DNA of 64,000 nt from Adenophora triphylla var. japonica (taxonomy: Eukaryota; Streptophyta; Magnoliopsida; Asterales; Campanulaceae), in contig JAFEMH010007448.1 in the NCBI GenBank assembly GCA_022495995.1, positions 1 through 64,000 on the forward strand, given 5' to 3'. Position 1 is the first letter of the stretch. The number at the start of each line of letters is the position of its first letter. Position numbers and translations under genes: made by a program. Positions 47,608 through 55,620 of this stretch are shown here, in pieces. The notes beneath the pieces were generated by a model. It worked only from the letters and a program-made list of their open reading frames with translations, did no database searches and was not told where the DNA came from.

Positions 47608-48097
47608 TGTAAGAACATGGATTAATATAACATATAAATACTTAATAATGTAATGATCAATATTATAATATATGGTATAAAGTATAGAACTCTAAATAAT
47701 ATGTAGAATTCCATAATATAAGTATACCATTAAATGATGGGCATAATGGTAATATCTTATATATCAATAGGTGTAGTCCCTAAATGAAGTGCCCTTTGAA
47801 TTCCTATATAAAGGCCTATCCATCAAGCCTATGAATCGCTAGTTATTTTTATATTCTCATTCAGTCAAAATTCTTCCTAAGTACTTGAAGAATAAAGAGA
47901 TTAAAAAGGCACTCATCATTTAGAAGATCTACTCTTCCTAAATCAAAGACTATCTTCATATCTTCATCAAGAACAAGAACAAGAACCATAATGGAATCTC
48001 AAGGTATACGCTTCCGTCTTCGTCTTCTTCTTCTTCTTCTCTTCTTAATCTAGTTATGAGTCGGTTCATGGTCATTGGATCATTTAATGTTCCAACA
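47608..48097 (+). repeat. 3' LTR of the recent copia element
   Basis: 490 bp, identical to the 5' LTR except for four C/T or G/A differences and a 6-bp duplication (AAGAAC-type). It reads toward the BAHD gene. TATA box at 47805-47812 and micro-ORF at 47991-48053. Confidence 0.95.
47805..47812 (+). promoter_or_regulatory. TATA box in the 3' LTR facing the BAHD gene
   Basis: TATATAAA, 358 bp upstream of the BAHD start codon and in the same direction. LTR-initiated transcripts could read into the gene, though the 20-codon ORF would lie in their leader. Confidence 0.5.
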
Positions 48098-48102
48098 TGA
48101 CC
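48098..48102 (+). repeat. Target-site duplication, right copy (TGACC)
   Basis: Matches 41278-41282, which proves a single insertion event at this site. Confidence 0.95.
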
Positions 48103-48169
48103 TATAATATATCTTCAATTATATTGCAGCAAAAAAAACTCAAATCCATTCAAGACCCACATATTCATA
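48103..48169 (+). promoter_or_regulatory. Residual native promoter and 5' UTR of the BAHD gene
   Basis: Starts TATAATATAT, a TATA-like box 67 bp before the start codon, followed by a CA/A-rich leader. If this is the native TATA box, the copia element landed directly upstream of the core promoter. Confidence 0.45.
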
Positions 48170-49546
48170 ATGAGCTCTCCAAATGTTCAACTCATTTCAG
48201 AGTGCTTCATCAAACCACAAAACATCTCCGATGAACCAATTCATTTCTCCCCATTTGATCTTTCCATGCTTTCATTAGAACACATCCAGAAAGGCCTCCT
48301 CTTTTCCAAACCCCCGCCGTCACCACCACCACAAAACCACCACGATTTCTCCATAACCACCTTCTTACAAAAGCTCAAACAATCCCTTTCCACCACCTTA
48401 ACTCATTTCTATCCCCTCGCCGGCCGGTTGGTCACTCGAAAACAAGAGAACCCCCATTCTCATATCATCTACTTGGACCCCAATATTGGCCCCGGAGCTA
48501 AGTTTATTCACGCCAAATTAGATTTAACCGTGTCAGATATTCTGCCACCGGTTGATGTGCCTTTAGTTGTCCGGTCGTTTTTTGATCAAGATAGAGCGAT
48601 TAATCACGACGGCCACACTCTGCCATTGTTATCGGTCCAAGTCACTGAGCTCGTAGATGGAATCTTTATCTCGTGTTCCATCAATCACGTCGTGTGCGAT
48701 GGGACCTCTTTCTGGCATTTCTTCAACGCTTGGAGTGAACAATTTAACGAGTCAAATTCAGATCTTGGAATTGAGTTGTCAAACATGATTTCACGTCCGC
48801 CTATCCACCATAGACGGTGGTACAACGCGATAGTCAACCTTCCTTTTACCCGAGACGAACAATTCCTCAAGAGACCGGTGACTCCAGTACTACGAGAACG
48901 GATCTTCCATTTCTCGTCGGCGGCCTTGTCAAACCTCAAAGCAAAAGCCAATTCACAAAGCAACATTACAAGCAGCCGGATCTCAACGTTACAAGCCGTA
49001 ACTGCTCATGTATGGCGATGCATTACCAGAGCTCGAACCCCACCACTTGATGAAAAAACGACATGTTTGCTGGCCGTAAATAACCGACTGAGATTAAGCC
49101 CACCATTGACCGACGATTACGTCGGGAACTATGTCCGGTCGGCGAAACAAACGGTGACGGTGAGGGAATTGCTGGAGAGCGACGCCGACATTGGGTGGGC
49201 AGCAGAGCTGTTGAACCTAGTCGTTGCAAGCCAAGATGAGGGAACGGTGCGGGAATACGTGGAAGGTTGGGTGAAAAACCCGCGTATACTTGTGTTGGGT
49301 GAATCATTTCCTCGGTATGCTGTTTTAGTCGGGAGCTCGCCGAGATTTAATATATATGGGACGGAGTTTGGGTTGGGGAAAGCATTGGCGGTTCGAAGTG
49401 GACGAACGAACAAGTTTTGCGGAAAGGTGACAGTGTATCCTGGTCATGAAGGAGGTGGAAGCATTGATTTAGAAATCTCCCTGTCGCCGGATACTATGGC
49501 TGCTCTTGAGTCTGACAATGAGTTTACTGCTGCCTTCTCCTTTTAA
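48170..49546 (+). CDS. BAHD-family acyltransferase (HXXXD-type)
   Basis: 458 codons, one exon, the usual BAHD length. BAHD enzymes transfer acyl groups from acyl-CoA to alcohols or amines of specialised metabolites in the cytosol. The catalytic motif HVVCD is at residues 173-177 within INHVVCDGTSFWHFFNAWSE. Other family landmarks are FYPLAGRL (80-87), GHTLPLLSVQVTELVDGIFI (148-167) and FGLGKALAVRSG (400-411). The whole protein reads like the clade of Arabidopsis At3g50280/EPS1-type acetyltransferases. The structural DFGWG motif is EFGLG (399-403), a notable departure. The start is the first ATG after an A-rich leader and gives the standard N-terminus (ECFIKP). There are no frameshifts, so it is probably functional. 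Substrate cannot be inferred. A copia LTR ends 72 bp upstream and a hAT-type element starts shortly after the stop. Confidence 0.93.
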   Translation: MSSPNVQLISECFIKPQNISDEPIHFSPFDLSMLSLEHIQKGLLFSKPPPSPPPQNHHDFSITTFLQKLKQSLSTTLTHFYPLAGRLVTRKQENPHSHIIYLDPNIGPGAKFIHAKLDLTVSDILPPVDVPLVVRSFFDQDRAINHDGHTLPLLSVQVTELVDGIFISCSINHVVCDGTSFWHFFNAWSEQFNESNSDLGIELSNMISRPPIHHRRWYNAIVNLPFTRDEQFLKRPVTPVLRERIFHFSSAALSNLKAKANSQSNITSSRISTLQAVTAHVWRCITRARTPPLDEKTTCLLAVNNRLRLSPPLTDDYVGNYVRSAKQTVTVRELLESDADIGWAAELLNLVVASQDEGTVREYVEGWVKNPRILVLGESFPRYAVLVGSSPRFNIYGTEFGLGKALAVRSGRTNKFCGKVTVYPGHEGGGSIDLEISLSPDTMAALESDNEFTAAFSF

Positions 49547-49582
49547 TTATCAAGCAACCTTTACACTTAGTAGATATCATAC

Positions 49583-49590
49583 ATATGTAC
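49583..49590. repeat. Target-site duplication of the hAT-type element, left copy
   Basis: ATATGTAC, 36 bp after the BAHD stop codon. It is repeated at 49604-49611 (local duplication) and at 50742-50749. Confidence 0.9.
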
Positions 49591-50741
49591 CAGGCCCGCC
49601 TCCATATGTACCAGGCCCGCCTCCGGAGGTGATCAAGGTGATCAATTGCACAGGGCCCCCAATTGTGAAGGGGCCCAATTTTTTTTTTCCTTAGTATTAG
49701 CCCACCCAGCAGATGATTCTACCTCTCGCTCTCTTTCTCTCTCTCCCGTCTCCAGTCCAGGCGCCCATTAGTCTTCTTCTTCCTCAATCGACAATCGTCT
49801 CCCTCTCGCTCTCTTTCTCTCTCTCCCGTCTCTAGGCGCAGGCGCCCTCTAGTCTTCTTCTTCCTTCGTCTTCCTCAATCCTCAATCATCTCCAACCGGC
49901 GAGATTAGGTCAAAATTCAGGCTCGATCTACGAAATTCAGCCATTCAGGTTGATTCCTTCGCTCCAGGCGGCCCTCTGCTTCTTCTTCCTTCGTCTTCCT
50001 CATCTCCAACCGGCCAGATCTACGAAATTCAGGTTGATTCGCTCCGTAACTTTGTGGTTAGTGAATTAGGGCTAAATCTTGAGATCTTGAGAAGACTCAT
50101 GAGGTTGTTGAATTAGGGCTAAATCTTATGTTTTATCATGCTCTTATTGTTTGTATTGTGTGTGTGAGGCGTGAATTTCGTTTTATGCATGGAAATTGGT
50201 GTGAATTGAGCTGTATTGGATAACTTGGTTTAAGGTATGTTTGTTCGTGATATGTGGCCATTTGATGTTTTTTAAGTTGGCATTTGGGTATTTGATTAAG
50301 TTATATGTTTTATTATACTATCTATAGTTGATATTATGTTTATGAGACTTGAATTTCATTTTATGCATGGAATTTAGTTGTCAATTGAGTTGTATGGGAT
50401 AAAATTTTGGAAGGAAAAGGTTGTGTTGTGCGGTAAACAGGTCGCTCGGAAAGAGTTAATCTTTTTGTTTATTAGGGATGTATGTATGGCTTAATCAGGA
50501 GTAGGTTTTTGGATTAATTTGTATGTTTCTAGTTACATAAGTTTGTATCCTATGATTGAGCTTTTTGGTGTTATGGTTAGGAAATGTGAATCTGGATATC
50601 AAAAACTTAAAAAAAGAAAAAAATAGAAAAGTTATGGTTAGTACTAATTTTTATTTTTATTGTAGAAGTGAAATTCAATATTAAAAAAAGGCCCATTTTC
50701 TTTGTTTGCACCGGGGCCTCAAAATCTTAGGGGCGGCCCTG
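49591..50741. mobile_element. Non-autonomous hAT-type DNA transposon
   Basis: 1.15 kb with imperfect terminal inverted repeats (CAGGCCCGCCTCC left; the right end reads AGGGGCGGCCCTG) and perfect 8-bp flanking duplications ATATGTAC, as expected for hAT elements. The first 21 bp, formed by one duplication copy plus the terminus, are repeated at the left end, so the functional left end may be 49591 or 49612. There is no transposase ORF. The interior holds a CT-rich stretch in repeated blocks (49720-50050), then AT-rich sequence. It could carry a captured gene leader. Confidence 0.85.
49720..50050. repeat. CT-rich repeated blocks inside the hAT-type element
   Basis: Two copies of a block with CTCTCGCTCTCTTTCTCTCT followed by a CAGGCGCCC-like segment and TAGTCTTCTTCTTCC, then two shorter copies of CTTCTTCCTTCGTCTTCC and GATCTACGAAATTCAG. 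It resembles a plant 5' UTR more than a transposase gene. Confidence 0.7.
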
Positions 50742-50755
50742 ATATGTACAATGTA

Positions 50756-50999
50756 TGTTGTTAGAAGTAAAATAAATGTTTATTTATTGTTTTGGCTTAA
50801 TCATAATTGTTGTCCTAGTTTTTAGACAGTAGCTTTATTTGTTTCAAGTTTTACCTAGTCTACAAAAGGTTGTTTGCTATTCCTAGTTTCTAGCTTAGTT
50901 TGTTATTGTACTACCTATTTAAAGGCTATTTGCTGAATAAGAAATATGAGTTTTCAAGTAAACACTCTCTACTTTAGTAATCTCTGTTGTTTTGTATCA
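50756..50999 (+). repeat. 5' LTR of a second copia element (later split)
   Basis: About 244 bp from TGTTGTTAGAAG (or TGTTAGAAG at 50759) to GTTTTGTATCA, followed by a primer site. The element's 3' end is outside the window, so the start is uncertain by a few bases. Confidence 0.7.
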
Positions 51000-51000
51000 C

Positions 51001-51013
51001 TGGCATCAGAGCC
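51001..51013 (+). other. Primer-binding site of the second copia element
   Basis: TGGCATCAGAGCC, an initiator-Met tRNA complement with C for T at one place. Confidence 0.75.
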
Positions 51014-51084
51014 TAGTTAGTGAAATAAAAAGTGTGTAAAAGAAAAAAGATAGTAATTTTTTCTTTTTGAGTGTAGTGTCTGCA

Positions 51085-52112
51085 ATGGCCACCGACAATT
51101 TTGTACAACCAGCAATCTCACGCTTTGATGGTCACTATGACCATTGGAGCATGCTGATGGAGAACTTCTTGAGGAGTATTGGACAGTTGTTGAAACTGGA
51201 GTAGCAGTTCCAGCAGCAGCAAGAGCAACGATATCGGATGCGCAGAAAGCACAGTTTGAAGCACTGAAGCTAATGGATCTTAAGGCGAAGAACTATTTGT
51301 TTCAAGCCATTGACAGAGCAATTTTGGAGACAAATCTCAGCAAGGAAACCTCCAAACATATTTGGGATTCCATGAAGAAGAAGTACCAAGCTTCAACAAG
51401 GGCAAAAAGGCAGCAACTTCAAAAACTTTGCTCGGAGTTTGAAGTACTTCAAATGAAGTCAGGATAATCAGTTGAAGACTATTTTTCACGAATAATGGCA
51501 ATTGTTAACAAGATGTAGATCCATGGTGATAAGACGGATGATGTGACTGTCATTGAGAAGATCCTTCGATCAATGACACCAAAATTTAATTTTGTTGTCT
51601 GTTCGATAGAGGAAGCAAATGAAATTGAGGAACTATCAATTGACGAATTGCAAAGTTCCTTAATGATTCATGAGGAGAAGGAAGAGCAAGCTTTGAAAAC
51701 CTCAACTGAACATCAGTTGACACCTAATGCAGATACCGGAAGAGTCACAGGCGGAGATAGTAGAAGTAGCAGGGGTAGAGGTGGTGTTCGAGGAAGCAAT
51801 GGTCGTGGAAACCGACAACTACATTACCAGTACCAAGAAAACAATTTCCAAGGAAGAGGAAGAGGACGAGCAAGAAGGGGTTATCAATTAACTAACTACA
51901 GACCACAATCAGCGGACAAGTCTTTCATTGAATGTTACAAATGTCATGGCCATGGTCATTACCAATCAGAATGCCAAATAAAGGTGTTGAAAGGACAAGG
52001 CGAGGAATCTAATTTTGCAGAATGTGAAGGAGAAGAGGAACAGGAGGAGGAGGAGGAAATATCTTTGTTGATGGTTTGTGACCCAAAGGAGGTAACCCAT
52101 AAAGACTTATGG
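51085..52112 (+). pseudogene. gag: Gag of the second copia element, interrupted by a chromovirus
   Basis: It starts MATDNFVQPAISRFDGHYDH at 51085, then a frameshift near 51175. The main frame has stops at about 51465 and 51514 and continues to 52112. It covers the gag capsid, an Arg/Gly-rich stretch (SRGRGGVRGSNGRG) and a zinc knuckle CYKCHGHGHYQSEC (about 51937-51978), then a Glu-rich linker to ...HKDLW. The chromovirus then begins. The reading resumes at 63917 with YLDTGCSNHMC, the protease. Confidence 0.85.
52108..52112 (+). repeat. Target-site duplication of the chromovirus, left copy (TATGG)
   Basis: TATGG before the 5' LTR; repeated at 63912-63916 after the 3' LTR. Confidence 0.95.
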
Positions 52113-52675
52113 AGTAACAACCCGATTTTCTTTTTCCTTTATTAATTGAATTATTTCCTTAATTAATAATTGTAATTGTCCTTTTTATTTAATGAATGGA
52201 GTAATTTGGGCTTTTGGTTTTGGGCTTGGATTAGGAAACCCAAATCAATAAGGAATTGGATTATAATCATTTTGGGCTAGGGTTTTGGAAAGTCAAAGAT
52301 ACAAATGCTTACTTTACCCTAGTATCCCTTTATTATTTTTGCAAAAGAAAAGAAAAGAAAGAAGAGAGAGAGAGAGAGCCGAGAAAGAGAGGGAGTTTTG
52401 GTCGGAGTTTTGGCCGGAGTTGAGATCAATAAGGTAATCCTCAACCCTCTTATTCGTTTCCTTTAGTTTTGGTTTGATGAAACCTTAGAAAAACCCTAAA
52501 AGCTTAAGGGTATGATTAGGGTTTTGAGAAATCAAAAGTGTTATTGTTGATTTGAGATATTAATTTGAAAACCTAACATTAATGATTATGATTAGGGTTT
52601 GAGGCATGTTAATCAATGGTATTTATGATGCATGCTAGGGTTTATAAGAAAGGATTTATAAGAAAGATTTGGGTT

Positions 52676-52910
52676 TTTTGTGTGTGAGTGTATGTGTGTC
52701 GTGTGTGTGGAGTGTATGTGTCGTGTGTGTGTGCTGTGTGTGTGCTGTGTGTGTGCAGTGTGTGCATGTTGTGTGTGTCAGTGTACAGTCGTGTGTGTGT
52801 GTGTGTGGCAGTTGGTGTATGTGTGTGTTTGTTAGGGTTTAGTGCGTGTGTGTGTGCTAGGGTTTAGTGTATATTTGTGTGTGTTTGTGTGTGCAGGAAA
52901 AAGTGTAAAC
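52676..52910. repeat. GT-rich microsatellite (LTR, first copy)
   Basis: Imperfect TGTGTG tract with scattered C and A. Homologous tracts lie at 53471-53690 and 62366-62570. They differ in length between copies, as expected for replication slippage. Confidence 0.85.
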
Positions 52911-53083
52911 AGTGTGTGTAAAGTGAAATAGAGAGAGTATTGATGGGAATTGAAGATAGGAAACCCTAGGGGTAATTTGGTAAACCTTATGGGGGTTAGT
53001 TAACCTTAGAAGGAGTTAAAGAAGATTAACTCATAGGTTAATAAGAAGGATTAAAGAGGTTTTGGTACTCAAGTAAATAGAGA

Positions 53084-53195
53084 TTACTTGTACTCAATAA
53101 GGGAGCGACCTGAAAAGGCGTAAGGTCTCTTATCTCAATAAGGAAGCGACCTGAAAAGACGTAAGGTCTCTTATTTAAGGAATGCCCTGAAAAGG
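53084..53195. repeat. 41-bp LTR minisatellite (first copy)
   Basis: Unit CTCAATAAGGGAGCGACCTG plus AAAAGGCGTAAGGTCTCTTAT, with a GACCT...AGGTC inverted repeat inside. It has two full units and a partial one here, a similar number at 53884-54000, and four to five at 63228-63420. Confidence 0.85.
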
Positions 53196-54486
53196 TGTAC
53201 CGTATTTGGAGTGAGATCAACAAGGTAATCATCAACCCTCTTATTCGTTTCCTTTAGTTTTGGTTTTATGAAACCTTAGAAAAACCCTAAAAGCTTAAGG
53301 GTATGATTAGGGTTTTGGTAAATCAAAGGAGTTATTGTTGATTTGAGATATTAATTTGAAAACCTAACATTAATGATTATGATTAGGGTTTGAGGCATGT
53401 TAATCAATGGTATTTATGATGCATGATAGGGTTTATAAGAAAGGATTTATAAGAAAGATTAGGGTTTTTTATGTGTGAGTGTATGTGTGTCGTGTGTGTG
53501 GAGTGTAAGTGCCGTGTGTGTGTGTGTTGTGTGTGTGCTGTGTGTAGGCAGTGTGTGCGTGTTGTGTGTGTGAGTGTACAGTCGTGTGTGTGTGTGTGTG
53601 TGGCAGCTGGTATATGTGTGTGTGTGTGTTAGGGTTTAGTGCGTGTGTGTGCTAGGGTTTAGTGTATGTTTGTGTGTGTTTGTGTGTGCAGGAAAAAGTG
53701 TAAACAGTGTGTGTAAAGTGAAATAGAGAGAGTATTGATGGGAATTGAAGATAGGAAACCCTAGGGATAATTTGGTAAACCTTATGGGGGTTAGTTAACC
53801 TTAGAAGGAGTTAAAGAAGATTAACTCATAGGTTAATAAGACGGATTAAAGAGGTTTTGGTACTCAAGTAAATAGAGATTACTTGTACTCAATAAGGGAG
53901 CGACCTGAAAAGGCGTAAGGTCTCTTATCTCAATAAGGGAGCGACCTGAAAAGGCGTAAGGTCTCTTATTTAAGGAACGCCCTGAAAAGGTGTACCGTAT
54001 TTGGAATTGACGGACTTATGTATATACGGTCTTCATTATTATTCTTGTGATAGTGCCACAATTTGCTTATTTGAGAAGTATTTTTTTTATTGTACTCATA
54101 AATGTACTTTAAGTTGTATTGAACCTTTTGTTGAGTATTCGTTTGGCTCCGTTCGTTTCAGTTATCTCTTCCTTAGTACCCGGAGAGATCCCGTATGAAC
54201 TTATTGAGCATTGTTCGCTCACCCTTTCTTTATTTCTTTCCCCTCCCAGGTAATCGGTAAGAGGAGAGGATCGGTCGCATGGATGGAGGCTTGGATTGAG
54301 GAATTAGGGTTCATTTAATACTTTAATCATTGTCGAGCTAGTGGGTTGTACTAGCTGTTAATTTTGAAAACTATTTATTATGGATTGTTTTATTTAGGGT
54401 TAGGGTTGTCGTTTGAGATGCCCTATTGATGATATATTACTTATGGTTGGGAATTATTATTATTTATGGAAATTGGGGTCGTTACA

Positions 54487-54503
54487 ATTGGCATCAGAGC
54501 TTT
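54487..54503 (+). other. Primer-binding site of the chromovirus
   Basis: ATTGGCATCAGAGCTTT directly after the LTR; an initiator-Met tRNA complement with one mismatch. Confidence 0.8.
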
Positions 54504-54700
54504 GACTTTAGGTCACATATGAGAACTTAGATTGTTAAGGACTATTGGAAGAAAGTAGTGCTTAACTATGATTGGGTCAACCTAGAAATTTATTTTTGGG
54601 TCGAAAATTTTGGGATATACAATTATGGCTTATGACTTACTATTTTTTGTATTTTGAGGTTTTACGAGATACTGATGATTAGTTCCTTTTATTATAGGAA

Positions 54701-55249
54701 ATGGAAGTTACTAGTAAAGTCTGGAGCAAGATTATTAAGTCTAAACCAGCCAGAGGAAAATTGGTGCAGATCAATAGGTACTTATGGAGGATCCGAAAGT
54801 ATAGGGAAGCTGCAAGGAGAGAGCAGAGACTGAGGATTAAAGCTGAAGTGAGAGAAGCACATGTGAGTGTAGACTTAGAAGAGGCAGTACATGAGTTGAT
54901 GCAAACCAAGGAAGAACTAATCAAGACAGAAGATTGGGCTGATAAGATTAGAGAAGAAGCTGATGGATATTATTACGAGTTGCAGTATCTGAAGGCAGCC
55001 AATGCTAGAAGAGGGAATCAAGTAGAACCAGTGGTTCCTGCAATTCCAATTGTTGAGGATGTAGCTGTTAAGAATATTTTTGGAGACTTTGAAGGGACTG
55101 AAGCTTCTCCGATTATGCTTGATGATGATGAGGATGAGGTATTAACACCTGTGCGTAGGTCCCGAGAAAGACCAAAGGGATCCAGGAAGATAGTGAAAAA
55201 ACCAAGTGGAAGACCTAGGGGAAGGCCTAGGAAGAATGTGATTCCATGA
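54701..55249 (+). CDS. Accessory ORF before gag, coiled coil plus AT-hook-like tail
   Basis: 182 codons without interruption, starting 214 bp after the 5' LTR, on the element's coding strand. The N-terminal half is basic (KPARGKLVQINRYLWRIRKY), the middle is Glu/Lys-rich with heptad-like spacing (EAVHELMQTKEELIKTEDWA), then comes an acidic patch (LDDDEDE) and a C-terminal basic tail GRPRGRPRK. The tail resembles AT-hook DNA-binding motifs. I recognise no family, and standard plant chromoviruses do not have an ORF here. It may be a captured host fragment or an element-specific accessory protein. It stays open while gag and pol next to it are broken. Confidence 0.55.
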   Translation: MEVTSKVWSKIIKSKPARGKLVQINRYLWRIRKYREAARREQRLRIKAEVREAHVSVDLEEAVHELMQTKEELIKTEDWADKIREEADGYYYELQYLKAANARRGNQVEPVVPAIPIVEDVAVKNIFGDFEGTEASPIMLDDDEDEVLTPVRRSRERPKGSRKIVKKPSGRPRGRPRKNVIP

Positions 55250-55439
55250 GTAAAAAGTAGAGTGTTTTACTTTTCTTTCTAGAGTAGTTAGTAGTATTCT
55301 AGTTCTAGTAGCAAGAACTCGAGGATTGAATTGTTTTGATTCAAAGTTTTTATGAAATAAAGCTTATTCCATACTTTTGCATTGTGTTTTGATTGAATTT
55401 TGTTCCATATTGTTAAACTAGTATGTTAACCGGAACAGA

Positions 55440-55620
55440 GAAAGATTGGTCTGTTGAAACGACCAATGTGAAAAATAATCTAGGTCTATTAAAATGACCT
55501 CTGAATGTGATTTTGGTCTATTAAAATGACCTGTGAATGAGAGATCGGCATATTGAAATGATCGATGGTCTAGTGAATGGACCGATGTATGATGGAAGTC
55601 TCTTGAGACGACCTATTTTA
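55440..55620. repeat. Array of GGTC...GACC mini-hairpins, about 36 bp spacing
   Basis: Five to six units of the type GGTCTATTAAAATGACC separated by GTGAATG-like spacers. Each unit can fold through GGTC/GACC. Variants include GGTCTGTTGAAACGACC and an ATCG/CGAT version. The two ends co-vary in some units. Confidence 0.75.

Larger units (their letters stand above)
41283..48097 (+). mobile_element. Recent complete Ty1/copia element upstream of the BAHD gene
   Basis: 6,815 bp with LTRs of 484 and 490 bp, initiator-Met primer site, palindrome-bearing leader, gag, protease, integrase, RT and RNase H in copia order, a polypurine tract and 5-bp target duplications. The LTRs differ by four transitions and one 6-bp indel, so the insertion is recent. 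Coding sequence is nevertheless interrupted in gag (stop at about 43351 plus frameshifts) and in RT (stop at 46053-46055 and later frameshifts), so this copy is not autonomous as sequenced. Confidence 0.95.
52113..54486 (+). repeat. 5' LTR of the chromovirus with internal tandem duplication
   Basis: It begins AGTAACAACCCG where the 3' LTR has TGTAACAACCCG, so the terminal TG is altered. A block of 791 bp is present twice in tandem (52421-53211 and 53212-54002). Each copy contains a GT-rich microsatellite and a 41-bp array. It ends GGTCGTTACA at 54486. Confidence 0.9.

Noticed and set aside
48685..49413. Several minus-strand ORFs of 93-94 codons inside the BAHD gene
   Set aside because: They are shadows of the BAHD coding sequence in other frames.
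52676..52910. Possible telomere-like or Z-DNA regulatory tract
   Set aside because: The GT tract is irregular and occurs in every LTR copy. AGGGTTTAG pieces are isolated, not a telomeric array.
54001..54198. 65-codon ORF found in both chromovirus LTRs (also 63426-63623)
   Set aside because: Its presence twice follows from LTR duplication. The differences between copies mostly change the amino acid, so there is no sign of protein constraint.
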